A DNA stretch of 64,000 nt, taken from Stictocephala bisonia. Taxonomy: Eukaryota > Arthropoda > Insecta > Hemiptera > Membracidae. Position numbers and translations under genes: made by a program. Under the pieces are notes generated by a model, which was not told the origin of the DNA, did not search any database, and was given only the letters and a program-made list of their open reading frames with translations. Shown in pieces: positions 47,851 through 61,500 of this stretch. The stretch is from assembly GCA_035578905.1 (NCBI GenBank), contig JAQJVL010000197.1, positions 638,243 through 702,242 on the forward strand, given 5' to 3'. Position 1 is the stretch's first letter. Each line of letters begins with the position of its first letter.

Positions 47851-50800
47851 TCGTATGAGAGCACCAAAACATTTCTGGGTTACGTGACAGTTTTATTTCC
47901 TGTGTTGTGTGATTTCCTGTAATATGATTTTGACCTACAAGACTTAACTGGTAATACATATAATAACATTTTTATTATATAGGCCTAATATAATTATATC
48001 TTATAACATTTACAATATGAATCTTTACACAGTATTTCGTTTGGCAAGAGTATTTTTTCACTACGTAAATTTATAGCAAGTTCATTTTCAAATGTTCACT
48101 TAACTTTAATAGTCAACATCACATAGTAAAGTATTGTGACAGATAAAATACTGTGTATATATATACCATTTAATTGTTGTATCCTCCTTATTAGGCTAAG
48201 AGATTCCTCTATTAAAAATTACCATTAATCGAAAATAAAGATACAAATTATCGTTCGTATAAGTAGCTAATGTGTTTACAGTTTTCCAAATATTATTAAT
48301 TTAATGGGGAACGTTGTACAGAACTTGTCAACAGGTGTAGTAGCAGTAACAATACACCTTCCAATAATCAGTTCTGAGTGTTACGTGACAAAACGTGATT
48401 GGTTTTCTTTGTATATTTGAATTCTACAATCAGGTTCTCTTATATTCATTTGATGACTCCTTATTTCACTTTATTTTTACGTCATGATATGCACTTAATA
48501 TTTTATGTTTTACTATAATCTTTATATAGTTATGATACTTTCTTTGTACTTAATTAATAATTGCCTTCGATTTTCATTTTTTGAATAACCTTAAAACTTC
48601 TGTTTGAAACAGATTTTTTTTGTTTTTTTCAATTGCCTGAACACTTAAAAGTATCTACACATAATATCTCGTACTAAATAAAGAGTTATTGTTGACCTTT
48701 CTTTAAGCAAACTGAAAGGAAAATTTAAATGAATAGATAATTCTTTTTAATTTTAATAAAGACAGTAGGATTCAATACAGTAATAATAAATAGTGTCTTT
48801 AACTCAGTTTATTCATCAAAATTATTTGTTTTAATTTCAATTTTTGCTTATACAGACCTGTTTATCATTTGAAGAAATCGTCAACAATGTTCTGTTCCTA
48901 TTCACAGATAAACTCATTATATTAGTAAAATGTTTAAAAAGGTTAAACTACTTTTAAAGGGGGTTTTAAATATTCAATTTAAATAATATTGTTATATTGT
49001 TTAAATTATTATTAAATAATAATATTGTTAATGAAGAACATATCTGCTATCTCTGCAGGCGTTGCTTTTCTGTCCAAATACTGGTAATACAGAAATCATA
49101 CGAAATTGTCATTCGTCTAGATTTGTAATCTAAATGTAAACACATCTAAAAAAATTTATGATGAATAAAACTATGACGTATGTTAGTAAAAAATACAATA
49201 AATATATACTTAAAATTGCAAACTATTCACTTACGAGTTTGAAACTTTGAAAATAACGTAATAATGATAATTAAATGTGAAGTGTCATAGAACATACAAT
49301 TTGAATACAAGTTTAAACAATTTTATTGTAGTCAGAATCGATTAAAAAATTGTTATACTTAACAAGATTTAGTATTTATCTCAATTATCTTTTTTGAAAC
49401 TTCGTAGATCCTATAACAAACATAATACTAATCGTGTTAGTTATTTAATTGTAAAGAATTACAACATTTTCCTGATTCTGAATTATCTAATCAAGTTTCG
49501 CATATGAAAAAAATATAACTAAAATAATACTCCAATACACAGTTTAGTTCAGTCTATATAACTAATATGTTAAATAGCTTTATACATAACACAAATAATG
49601 CAAAATTAAAAATTTGGTTAAAAGTTACTTTCTTTCAACGTGGCCTCTTTGCGGCTACATTTCGTCTTTGAACATATAACTTGGGCTGTACCTTATAAAC
49701 AGTTTATAAATTCCGTTTACATTACTACTAGTAATTTGCATTGTTCCCATGTTGTATACTTTAATATGTTGTTTACTTGTTTTCTTCTGGACCCTGTCAT
49801 ATTTCTTTCTCTGTTACTTGTCAGTCAAATTGACGATACAATTTTAGTTTTGTTTTAGCATTATAAATATAAATGCAACTGAAACGTTTATGTAGTTAGA
49901 TATAAGTAACCATTAATACAACATATCCTTTTTTCTAGAGAGTTATATTTTTAACTACACAAGTTCATTGACTCTTTTCCGAGGGAAATAAAAGCACTGG
50001 CGCCGAGCAAAGGGACACGGTTCCATCTTCCTTTCTATTTATGAAAGGACATCCTTCAATAAACATCGGCAGTCAAAGACTTTTTCTCGAGAAATAACAG
50101 GAAAATATCATTTATATTGGATTAATTCACAGGCCAAGAAATAGAAAATTATGAAAGTTTTTGTCTGATATATTCCAAATTTTAATTCTTTATTGTCTTT
50201 CAGTATTGTAATAAACCGCCACTGTCATTATTTAAACTAGATTAAAGCATAAACACGTCAAACAATAAAAAGTACTATACATTGTAAAATTCGCAGTAAA
50301 CTTGATAATGATCCATACAAAGTACAATGATCGTTGCGTAAAACTATAAAGAATTTACTGGAACTTAAACATTTTAAAATATATTTAGTCATATTATATT
50401 TAAAGTAAATTATGATTAAAAATAGTTAAAACATTAGAGAAGGCAACTCAAATGTTACACTGTAAAAACTCACCAAAAGAGTAAAAATATTTAGTTTCAA
50501 GCCAAGAATCCACCATTTATATTTTTAAATATTAAGTAAAAAATCAGATGCTTTTTAGGGCAGTTTTAAAAATATTTTATGCTGAGGAACTCATAGTTGT
50601 TATGTGTGACTATTAATCTTGTTAAAGTAACCGATTTAATATAATTTTAATTTGTCTTTAGTCGATTAACAGAAATGTAATGTACGTGTTATCGCTAAAG
50701 GCCCGGAGTTTGTGGAAATATTGGGATTTACCTTTTACAGAACCCATGTAATTAAAACATAGTTTTTCGTTTGTTTTAAGATTCTATACGAAGTAATGAC

Positions 50801-51594
50801 AAATTGATGTCTAAGTAAGAATAATTTGTTACGTTGGCGTTCTGACTATAGGTAATTATTTAATTCCTTGTATATTTTTCATCCTAGTAATTAGACAGGT
50901 CACTTTCCCTTCAAATTGTAAATAATCTTGCTATATTCATATGTCTAAAAGTAATTTTTAGACATTTAATCAAGTAGTGGTAATTTCATTGCATAACACA
51001 GGATAAAATGAACATATTTAATTAGGTAATTAAGTTTTCTTTCATATGTATACTCATCGTTTCTTTATATAAAAGCATAATTCAATTGAAGTTTGTTTAA
51101 AGAATACATAGCTATGATCTCTATTGAACCATCTATATTTTTGTTACATCGCCTCTTTAAAATTGTTAATATTAGAGTAACTCGTTATAATTGCTGGTTA
51201 ATAATTTAAATAGAAAACATCAAGAGCATTTTAATAGTTTGTTTGTTCATACGCAAGTATGTTTATATAAATAGTTATTAATATATATAATTAAAGACAT
51301 GTTCTTATCAAGACGTGAACAAACATTAAAACAATATAGTCCAATCATCAAGTATGAACGTGTCTTGACAGACAGTTTATTGATAGTGATGGGTCTTGGA
51401 TTCCAGTAGATTCTATCTATTTATATGTAAATTTTTAAGTTTTATATTCTACATGCTTATGAAAATAAATATTAAGTATTACAGCTATTATCTTCTTACA
51501 TTTATTTTCAAATATAACAAAATTTGTATGTCTTTTAGTGCGTATATATTATGTTTTATTTAATACACAATTCCTCTCGCCTAGTTCGGCAAGC
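47851..51594. other. anonymous AT-rich non-coding sequence
   Basis: The ORF at 49640-49858 has no recognisable domain. A GC-richer patch at about 49975-50090 (ACTGGCGCCGAGCAAAGGG) is unassigned. A short motif around 48340-48400 recurs loosely near 51338 and 53048. Confidence 0.5.
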
Positions 51595-51735
51595 AAAGTT
51601 TTGTATATTATTTCGCCACTGGATTAACATTACTTCCAAATCATGGGTGTGGCAAAGGAGTTAATACTTCATGGTCACACCTGAATCCAACCCGGGTCAA
51701 CTGCATGGCAAATCATTATCCTATCCCATTTCTAC
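51595..51735 (-). repeat. possible SINE fragment
   Basis: On the minus strand TTGCCATGCAGTTGACCCGG is followed by GGGTTGGATTCAGG, resembling the anticodon-to-B-box part of a tRNA-derived SINE (B box GGTTCGANTCC). No good A box is found. Confidence 0.35.
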
Positions 51736-52085
51736 CTATGGATTATCATTATAACTAAATATGGGGATGATATGAAGGATTTTTCCTTTTTAAATCTATA
51801 ATGTGAACTACCAAAAGACCACTAACTGTCAAAGGTGTTTTTCTTCATTTTATTTACCCCAGGGTCATTTAAGTGTTCCATCATTGTTACGGGGCAATGG
51901 GCGAAAACCATAAACAAAATTATTTTGGACTTTCAGAATGGATATACAAAAAATATTACATCCAGGCCATGGCAATATCTGAACTAATATGTACATAATT
52001 TAATTTCCTAACATTATGAGCCACAGTAAAAAATAATAATAAAGGGTTACTGTAAGCCGCTAAAAAACTAAAGACTAAAACCTGG
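51736..52085. other. anonymous sequence
   Basis: Nothing supported. Confidence 0.5.
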
Positions 52086-52358
52086 ACACAGTACATATAT
52101 ACAGACACTTACTCACGCCCATAAGTACACGACATTGTTACACAAAGCATTTCACATTCATACACTATCGCATACACACTTACAAGAAAGCAGATCACAC
52201 ATGCATAAGAAAGATGGGCCCGTCTCCTCACTCACACACATGCTCGTTTAGGATACACAAAGGAAAAACACTATCTGGCATAAACCTTCATATACGCGCA
52301 CACCTAGCATACATAATGAGCGCAAGCACAGTGACTGTATATCACACACACCAACCAA

Positions 52359-52439
<81 letters not shown>

Positions 52440-52520
52440 GCATGCGCGCACATACACACAAATATAACAGACAACATGCAACACCCATTCCCCCACCCTC
52501 CTCTTTCAAGCATACAAGCA
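52086..52520. repeat. (CA)n microsatellite in a CA-rich region
   Basis: An unbroken (CA) run covers about 52362-52434, followed by CG-interrupted CA/CG steps (CGCACGCATGCGCGCACA) to about 52460. The 250 bases to the left and 60 to the right are also enriched in CACA, as if older repeat had decayed. The ORFs crossing it on both strands are translations of the repeat. Confidence 0.95.
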
Positions 52521-55485
52521 CAAACCTAACTAAAAGTTTCACATTTACAAGCCCAGAAAGGAAAAACCTGTATAAGACGACACATTTAGATATTTAATGT
52601 TATTCAGTGTATATTAATAAATTGTACATATTTTTCCTTCCTATCTCAACAAACCATTAGTTTACACATTTTTTAAATGTACCAATTGAACATGGAGCTT
52701 GAGCTCTGATAAGATTGGGTAAATTCAAGTATAAAGCATTAGTAATATAAAAAAGATTTGTTTTGTTTAATGATTTTGAGATTTTCAGGAGAGTTTATTA
52801 AGGACAATGTATATATCTGTTGTAATATGTAATAACTAATAGAATAAATAAAGTAAAAAAAAATTAAAAATACTTAGTTGATCTAGACAATTCAATGTAT
52901 TTTTGTTATTTTGTGACTCAACAATTGACTAAGACAAAATTAATTATAATATATATTCAGCAGTGGTGTTACATTATATAGTGCTCTATTAGGTTGCACA
53001 TTTTGTAACGAATTGAATACATTTTTACCCGAAAAGGTGAATGTACACAACACAACACCAGTCCAATCATCCGGTTTAAACGTTTCGTGACAAAACGTTA
53101 TTTGCTTGTGATGGATATTGGATTTCTGTATATCCTCTTTGTATCCTCCATTATGTCATGGTAATAATGTTGTATTTTAAGAATTTCTCGTTTCCATAAA
53201 CAATTATACTTAAAAGTGGGTTGAAATTCATCATTGGCAAGTTAGACTTTTAGAGATATTGATACACATCATTAAGGCATTTAAAAGTGGTATAAACATA
53301 ACAAATTATAGTTTTTAAATTTACATAATTGATTGATTATTAATTAATAAACCATGAAAAGCCGTAATATTATATTTATTTTATGTCTAATAGTTTTTAG
53401 TTCCCTTGTACTGTGAGGGTATGCGGTACGAAGATTGAAATAATTTATATATTGTCAATGTTATTATTATATTTATGATTACGAAATGATAAACATTTCT
53501 ACAAATGTGTGCTAATTTTCATATTTGTTTTAAATATAATGTTATTTTAGTTTATTCCTGTATAGTTTGCTGACAAATAAAACACGTTACACAGAACTAG
53601 CCATTTGTATATTTATACTTAAAAGGTAAACTAAGATCTGATGAGACCATATTTACTTCAATACCTAGCTATTCAATTTTACTTCTGGTATTAAACACTA
53701 TTCTTTCATTGTTTAATCACAAGAAGTGACAAATCATTTTATTCAGCCAGATATGTTTCATATTTTACGATTATTTAAAAGTAAAAACAACCTATCTAAA
53801 ATTTCAGAGTTATAGATTGCTTTATCCCTTACTCCTCAGGAGCTGAGATAACTGTCAATGTTTTCAAAGAAATACCTTAAACCTCCCCTCCGATAACCTG
53901 TTCACTTAGATGCTGCTTTCAAGACACCTTAGTGGTTGTGAGGCTTTTATGAAAGCATGTGTGTAAGCTTGTTGCCGGCTTTGTATTAAGTAAGAAGCAA
54001 TAAATATAATTGAATTGTAGACTTATAACACGGAAAGATTGATAATAAATTAAACTAAGACTCTACGGAAACAATAGAGGTGTGTTTATTGATCCAAAAA
54101 TTAGCCTCACTAGCAATATTGTAACATTGTAATCAGTCATGCAGTAATTTCATTTTGTACGTTCTAATGATTTAAAAATAAAAATAGATGTTAACCATTC
54201 ATAACATTACTAGGCGACAACCCTTCTTGTTTCATGTGCCAACTCGATCACTCGATACTCTTTAGTTACCTCGATCGTGTATTATATATCTTCCATTAAT
54301 GAATAACCTCTTATAAATTTACACCATCCTAATATTTATAATTCGTATGGTAAACGAAAACAAAGATTCTAAATTCTGTAAAAAGGATATTTATTATATA
54401 CGGTAATTAAGGTATATGAAAAAAATATATTTATAGATAAATAGGATTCATCACACTTTTTTTTAAATTTTCATTTTTTTATAATTGTGTAATTTACAAT
54501 ATTATCATATCAAACATGTATATTAATCATAATCCAATCATCAAGATGATCATTTAACCAATACTTGTTAGATGATGTAAAATATTATTATGTTACATTT
54601 TCCTCTTATCTGGCCTAAGGTACAAATGGTAAAACAATTGAATAAATCATTTTTTAACGAAGTAGAGGTTTCTTCGTGTATGACATGTTAACAGTCGAGT
54701 GATTGTTTTAATTACATTTATATTTTATTACCTTTTCAAGATTTAATTATTGGATTTTTAACAAACCCCGGCTGTTAGTTTGATTATTTTTATGACCAAC
54801 AGAGCATTTTCTTCATCAAATTGTTAATGGTCTGCTGATTTCAGTTGATTACTTAAGTTAAAGTAAATATAATGGAATGAAAAGTACCCGAAAGGTAAGA
54901 ATTAATAACTTTAAACATACCATCAATAATTTGCTATCAAACAAGCTTTTCCCACTTAGGTTGTTATATATAACTGAGGTTTCATTATCGCAAGCTTGTG
55001 GTTACCTATTTATGGACAACAACGTGCAAAGCTAAGCCGATTTATAGTTCAAACTAAGCCGATAGTCAATGCTATACACATGGTTAATATTTAAAATTAA
55101 CCTTGAAATATTGTGTGAAAATGAAAAATATTTACTGTAATGAAAAATAATTTATAAAATATATCCAATCCAATAACTAATAGGTGACATGTAAAAAACC
55201 GTATGAAATAAATACACATGTCACTAAGTGGCTAAGAAGTACGCGTCATCAGTGTCAAATAATAGTTGTGTAATGTGTGTCAAATAACGGCTTGAAACGT
55301 TAGTTTTATGTTATTTATCACTTGACTATTAGAAAATATATTTTGTTCTCGGATACTTCTCAGATATTACACCATGACAAAACGTTAAACGTACTGTAAG
55401 TAGAATATGGATTATTACATTAATGCATGATAAGTGTGGAAGATCTGTGTAGTCTGGTTACTAACTGAGGTCTACTAATGCTCAG
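52521..55485. other. anonymous AT-rich non-coding sequence
   Basis: No supported gene. GTTTCGTGACAAAACGTTA near 53088 resembles GTTACGTGACAAAACGTGA near 48379, a possible dispersed motif. Confidence 0.5.
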
Positions 55486-55489
55486 AAAG

Positions 55490-55605
55490 ATCCCTTTATT
55501 ATTAGGTCAATATTCAGGGTAACTAGGGGACCTACATATTTACGTAGAATTTGAGCTACATTATAAGTCTGTTTTTCAGATAGTTGACGAACCAGATACT
55601 CAGTA
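55490..55605 (-). repeat. dispersed repeat with short open frame, copy 2
   Basis: Similar to 35930-36045 (shared GGGACCTACA and ATTTACGT blocks and matching flanks); the strand is given to match copy 1. A 4-base gap and several stops break the frame seen in copy 1. Confidence 0.5.
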
Positions 55606-55999
55606 TTGAAAAGTAATGAAATAGACATGTAATAGTTTGTATTACTCCAGTTTATTTTATATCATACATTTAAATTAAATGTGTTTATAACAAAATCACA
55701 GTTTGAAAGTAAAACAGTCAGAAAAACTCTTGCGCAAAGAGTATGGTACTAAGTGCGACGATCCATACACTATATTATGTCCACCTCCTTGTCTATTCCA
55801 CATATATCACGAAGCCTACTTTGTTCTTTTTTAAATTGACTCTACGGTAAAATAATTTATATTCTTCGTTCTTTTACTGTTCCCTTGTATTCATTAAAGT
55901 TTAAAGTATTTTTTGAGCGTAATTCCTTTTTAGTGTTTTAATATTATTTTTTTAGCTTCAAACTCAGATTTATAAGGGCTGCTTGTAATATTTACAGCT
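55606..55999. other. anonymous sequence
   Basis: Nothing supported. The right end borders the pogo-like relic. Confidence 0.5.
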
Positions 56000-57430
56000 A
56001 TTTTGGCTCATGTTCATTTGTTCTCTTGCGAATAAACATATTAGGTAGTGGATTAGGTGCTGGTAAAAGGGAAACTTCAATAAGAGCCTTTGTGGCGTTA
56101 TATTTAACTGGCTTTGGGTTCTTGACTGACTTTCAATGAGTACCACCTGTCAAATTTGCATTACTGATTTTACTTAGGCCTGCAGAATGGGTATCTAGAG
56201 GGGTTTCCAATGGCAAATCAAAGTCAAATTCAACAATTCTACTCGACGAAGTGCTCTGAGCAATTCCAGTTGCAAGCAGTGCCGGCTTCTTCATGCATGA
56301 CTAAGGCATCAGCAGGTGCAATATCCAAAATCTTTAAACGCATGCCATATCCCTGAATGGTGAAATGCACCTACCCTATTTCCTACTGTCACAGACTGAC
56401 CATATGCCTCTTGAGTTTGTTGGATTTTCTCACCCTTGTACTGGCAAAGGAAGGCTTCCTGCGCTTGAATAAAGTACGTTCGAATCGCTCCAAATATCAA
56501 AACGTCCAGTGGCTGGAGGCGATGTGTAGTGTAACTGTCAAGTAAAATAAGAACTATTTTATTTTTACTAACATTTACATGGCTTACAAAATCCTGGAGC
56601 CATCCCAAAAACAGATCTGAGTTTATAAAACCAGTATATGAAATGGTTAACAAACTACCAGAAAGGGCCCCAACTTTCAAATTGTCGTTACACTTTTTGC
56701 ACTTGAAAATTATCCTTGGTGGCACGTAAACACCTTTGGTGTTTACACACACACAACTAGAGTCATGTTTACACCAAGTTCACCAATTGTTATCGTTCCT
56801 AATTGCCGCTTCACCTTTAGACCAATAATATTTTGTAAACAGTTTTGTACAGTGGAGAGTCCAGATTTACCAACATTAAAAAGTTGATTCTGGCTCAAAA
56901 TTTTTATCGTTCATGATATTTTCAAAAATGTAAAATAAACGGTTTAAATTTTCTCGATTGTAATCTTTTGCTCTCGCATGTACGTATTCCCACGTTTGCT
57001 TGGAGATAATCAATCGTTTCCTAAATTTATAAAACCATTTGTTACCAGCCATCTTTTAATCCTCATTGTAGCTGTGCTCAGGGATCGCATATTTTTCAGC
57101 CACACATCATATGCAGGATTTCTGTTGTCAGTTATTGTCAATTAAAAAAATGCCTATTTAAATTTTAGAACATGGACAAACAAAATTGATTCCATCTCTT
57201 CCGATAGTAAGCATTTAACTCTTCTAACATTCCTAACGCTTTTCTTTCATTCAAATAGTAATTTCTTTTATCAGCATGTCGTTTTAAGGTTGCTTTAAGA
57301 ATACCATAGACCCCACTACACTCATTTAGTCCATGGTATGCTATTTTTTATGCCGCAATAGCGTGCTGAAGGTTTTCTTCAGACCACTGCCTATACTTTT
57401 TTTGCTCCTTCGTCAGTATTTATAATAAAT
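56000..57430 (-). pseudogene. pogo-like (DDE_1) transposase relic
   Basis: Read on the minus strand, family domains appear in order. An N-terminal psq-like HTH (KYRQWSEENLQHAIAA, from about 57403) is interrupted by a stop but continues as GVYGILKATLKRHADK. A CENP-B/Tc5-type HTH follows (KYAIPEHSYNED, stop, KMAGNKWFYKFRKR, about 57095-57020). Then comes NVGKSGLSTVQN, where the family has NVDETGLSTVQ, so the first catalytic Asp is substituted. The largest open part (56752-56309) has VYVPPRIIFKCKK, KVGALSG, LILLDSYTTH and RLQPLDV. The 25-30 residues normally between LLLD and THRLQPLDV are deleted, while both flanking acidic residues remain. After a frameshift near 56330 the C-terminal tail runs on to about 56000. 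Several stops and shifts make it non-functional. No TIRs were identified. Confidence 0.85.
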
Positions 57431-57503
57431 AATATCTTCTTCAGCAATTTGGTCTGATAAAACAAGGAAAAAGAATGAAATATAAGATTTTCCCATAATT
57501 ATT

Positions 57504-57551
57504 CTACCAGAAAGGGCCCCAACTTTCAAATTGTCGTTACACTTTTTGCAC
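57504..57551 (-). repeat. 48-bp duplicated piece of the pogo-like transposase
   Basis: Identical over 48 bp to 56655-56702 and in the same orientation; it encodes CKKCNDNLKVGALSG, a DDE-domain segment. Here it lies upstream of the N-terminal HTH, i.e. out of order, between unrelated sequences. Confidence 0.9.
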
Positions 57552-58340
57552 CTCATACCATATCTAGGATGGACCGGTCTACTGAAGGCAACTTCGTGAG
57601 ATCGAATCAAAGCATCTCAACCAAATGACTGAAGATTCGCGCCATTTCCCAAACCACTACATCAAATTGAAGATAAGTAGATACTATATACTATAATACT
57701 ATCATGATTGGTGTTACTTACCTTAAAGAATGTAATTCATACATCCGAATGAAGTACGAACATTTAAACGCAAATGACAGAAATACTTAACACAAAATCA
57801 CTCACATACGCTTTTACATAAATGGCGGTAGCACCGATATATGCGCTGCACTATAAAGGTCTGGAACTACAACCGATGCCAACCAAGCGGAACACATTTT
57901 CCCTATTTTTTAATGTTAAAATGGTGGTCCATTGAAGGCATCGGTCCAATTAAGGCAACACTCCCCAATATGGGTCTACTATACTTTATTTATATATTTT
58001 CCAGGAGCTGTAATATTTAACAGGCAAGTATAGTATGAAGTGAAAATAAAATTGTTCAGTTTAGACATTGGCTCATCTTAAGCCACGTTTATATTCAGCT
58101 AATACATTTGTAGTTATTTGGTAGAACATCTTACATACTTCATTTTTGAAAGTAGCCATAAATATGAAGTCACTTTTATTTGATAATCATGAGAATATGT
58201 TAATTTTAACAGTATATAAAATAGCTTTTCCTTTTTTAGCTTTTTACAACTTATTACTACAAAGGTTATATTCATTTTCGTGGTTTTACATTAGCTATGC
58301 TGAAGTTTTCGAAGTTGCATTTAGGTCTAATCTTACCAAT
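57552..58340. other. anonymous sequence, possible transposon edge
   Basis: A GC-richer part at about 57560-57660 and 57820-57980 includes GACCGGTCTACTGAAGGCAA and TGGTCCATTGAAGGCATCGG, loosely related to each other. It may belong to the pogo-like element or another repeat. No ORF is supported. Confidence 0.4.
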
Positions 58341-58344
58341 AGCA

Positions 58345-58580
58345 CTAATTTACATACTCTATATTTATGCAATACTCAAGAGCATTTACGATTGATGTAC
58401 AACCTATGCGATGAAACATGAGATATATTAAGACTTCGACTTCCCGAGCTATACATCTGTTTGGCACAGTATAAAACATGTTTGTTCCGAGAAAACATCC
58501 GAGTGGAGGCGCCACCGTTCTGAATCTACTTCCTCCTGGACTTGTAAACTGCGTTTTTGACTATATTTACTATTCTCTTA
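58345..58580 (-). repeat. inverted single-unit copy of the 8-kb conserved block plus minisatellite unit
   Basis: The reverse complement of 58449-58531 is identical to 8011-8093. To its left (minus-strand downstream), 58345-58448 aligns with a single 109-bp minisatellite unit at clearly lower identity (e.g. AATCGTAAATGCTCTTGAGT against AATCGTTTATGTTGTTGCGT). To its right, CGCAGTTTAC and flanking bases also match 7970-8010. The unit is not tandem here. Confidence 0.85.
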
Positions 58581-61500
58581 GTGATATACTACTACAGTGG
58601 TTTATTCCTCTAGAGATTTTGGTATTTACATACCTCCTACTACTTTTTGTAACTTTGTCATAAAAATAAATTACGAAATACGTGATTTTCCCTATGACTA
58701 GTAAATTTATTACAGCTTTAAATATAAATTTGAAAAAGTAGATTCAATGTTTTATTTAGAAAGGTACTATTTATATATGAATTGTGTAAGACATTTCCTT
58801 ATATGTCCATTTTGTGTTGTGAATAGGGTTAGAATATTGTCTAGTGAAGAGAACTGAGTACTAAGGCTTGTCAGTTAGGCGGAAGTCAGACAAGTACTCC
58901 GTGGTTTAATCCTAAAGGTCTTACCCTCACCATTACTCATAAATATTTCAATTATGATCGAATAATCAATAAAATATTTTATAAAAAAAAAAAAAAACAG
59001 TGTCAATGACCACACTCATTCATGTCTCATGTTATACCATATCTTAACAGTTTTCATTTATAAATAAATAAACAAATCAATACATTTGCAGCGCTATAGT
59101 ACTAGTTAGTTATTTTTCAGTGTAAATATAACACTTAATTAAGTAATATAAACAACAATAATTAATTATTTAAATTTTACTATGAAATTAGGTTGAAATC
59201 TTTAATTTTGCAGAAAGTTCTTTGTCTTAATGCACATAAAGACATTAAGAGATAAACTGAGGACATGAAACAGAAGCCACTAACGAAGGTAATGAGATCA
59301 TTAATTACTAAGGTAAAGACAAACATCTGTCATGAGAATTATTTATACTTCTCTGAGAAACTAAACTGAAATTTAATCAATGCGCTTAAAAAATATTTAA
59401 TAGTGCAGTGACCGTAGTAAATGATTATTTTAATAATAATAACATGGTTTTATTTAAGTGACACCTAATAACTAGTTCATATCTTCATCAAATAAAATGT
59501 AATTGGTTCATAGGAAACATAAAAAATCGTATTTAATGTTTTAAAACAATTACTATAATTTAAAATCTTTTATATAATTAACAATAAAAATATAATTATA
59601 CAGTAATATTTGTAAAATCTACTAATATATGTTGTGGAGTTTTATTTTTAAATATTACACGTTTAATTGCAATGTATTAAGCAAGAATTAACGATATCAG
59701 ACTTTTATATATTTGAAAATAATTACTATTGAAAAACACGAATACTGTTTAAAGAAAAATATATATATTTTAGAAATAGTCTACCTAACTAAGATTAAAC
59801 CATTACCCAATAAATTATTAATTATTTACGAACGATAGCTTTAAATAAATAATGACTGACAATGAAAATTGCACGAGGGAATTTAATTAGAATAAATCCT
59901 GTCATTTTCTGCTATATTTTCATATTTTATCTTAAACTAAATGCGTAAAAGGTGGCTGAAATGGAATGCCAATGTATTGATTCGAATAGCATATAAGAAA
60001 AAACTGTAACCCTTACAATAAGTGGGGTGACCTTAGGGATATCCAATATATATCAGCTGTCAATAGTGATTCCTCACGTAACTGGATAGTTGGACTTTTA
60101 TTTTAATGAAGTATGTTTTAATTCACAATTTTGAAAGGAAAAACATGTAATGGTAATGTTAAATAATGATTTTATTTCAATTCGCAATATTTACATAGAA
60201 AACGTTTTCAATAACTGTGACAGCTCTCATTGTATGGTTATTGTTTTGTTAATTTTACTCTTAAACTTAAGTGGTCTTGAAAATTATTACAAATGATAAT
60301 TTTTGTCCGTTTAGTACTTAATGTATGTCTTGGCACTACAAACATTCTAGTTACTTAAATTATAATGCCTTAAATTAATAGATCTGCTTACTTACTCGGA
60401 TTTCTGAACTAATTGTCTAATTAGGAGTAGAGTTTTGTTTTGAACTAGTAAATGTAGTACTGTTACTGTCCAGATTCTATTTTTCAAACATAATCTGTAT
60501 AAAAATAACTTAGTAATTTATTAAAAGTATTTTAATTACTACACGAGACTTACTTCTGTTAATTCAATATTTTAATAAATCCCTCTTTAAAGCATTTTGC
60601 TTGTTTTTAATACTATCATTATTATTATTACAATAAATGGAATGTTTAACAATGTTTCGTATGAACGAATTATAATTTTAATATACTTTCCAGTTCTAAT
60701 CAACCAATAAATAATAGTCAAATAATTGTTAGACTACATTCATGATTATATAACAATTATTAATAAATTACATACTATTAATAACATTTAAATGAATTAT
60801 TAATAGATCACCTAAAATACTATGTTATTTTAAAAATTATTTGGTTTGCCTAGCTGGATAAGAAAATTAAAATTAATTTACTATGTTGTAAATGTTTTAA
60901 ATAACTCCTATATAGTACTAATACTCTACATTATATAATATTGTTATACTATAAAAATAACTATAGATAAAATGCATTAATTAATAGTATCACAATGAGC
61001 CTTTTTTAAATGTATTGATAACTGTTATTAACGTTGAACAGGACTTTACAAGTAAAAGAATCCCTGGCAAGTAACAAGGTTTGGCAAGCTCAAACAACAT
61101 CCTTGGGTTCGCAAACTTTGTTAGAATGGCCGATTACCAACACGAAAGTCACCATCTCTGTTCTTTTGTAAGCTTTGTATTTCTTATAACTATTTCATTG
61201 TTGTGTACTTTTAAAAGGCAAACATCGCACGTTTTAAATAAATAGTTCAAGCAACAATAAAAAAAAACATAAAATAATTGACAATAATTTGCTTTGTTAA
61301 AACTAACTATTCATTGCAATTGTGCTTTAGAAATATTTCACATATTGTATGGTATTCATTAAAGTATATGTACATCTAATATTGATATTTTTAGTCCATA
61401 AATTGTTTGGGATTATCCTATAATACAAATACATGGCTAATGTAGCTTTAACTACATGTGCATGCATATACTAATTGACTACCCACGGTACTAACAGTAA

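Noticed and set aside
52214..52597. Thr/His-rich protein and Val/Cys-rich proteins on the other strand
   Set aside because: They are translations of the (CA)n microsatellite in all frames, with no non-repeat domain.
58146..58663. Two plus-strand ORFs (91 and 61 codons)
   Set aside because: They run across the inverted repeat copy and its flanks; the same repeat at 8 kb has no matching frame, so coding is not supported.
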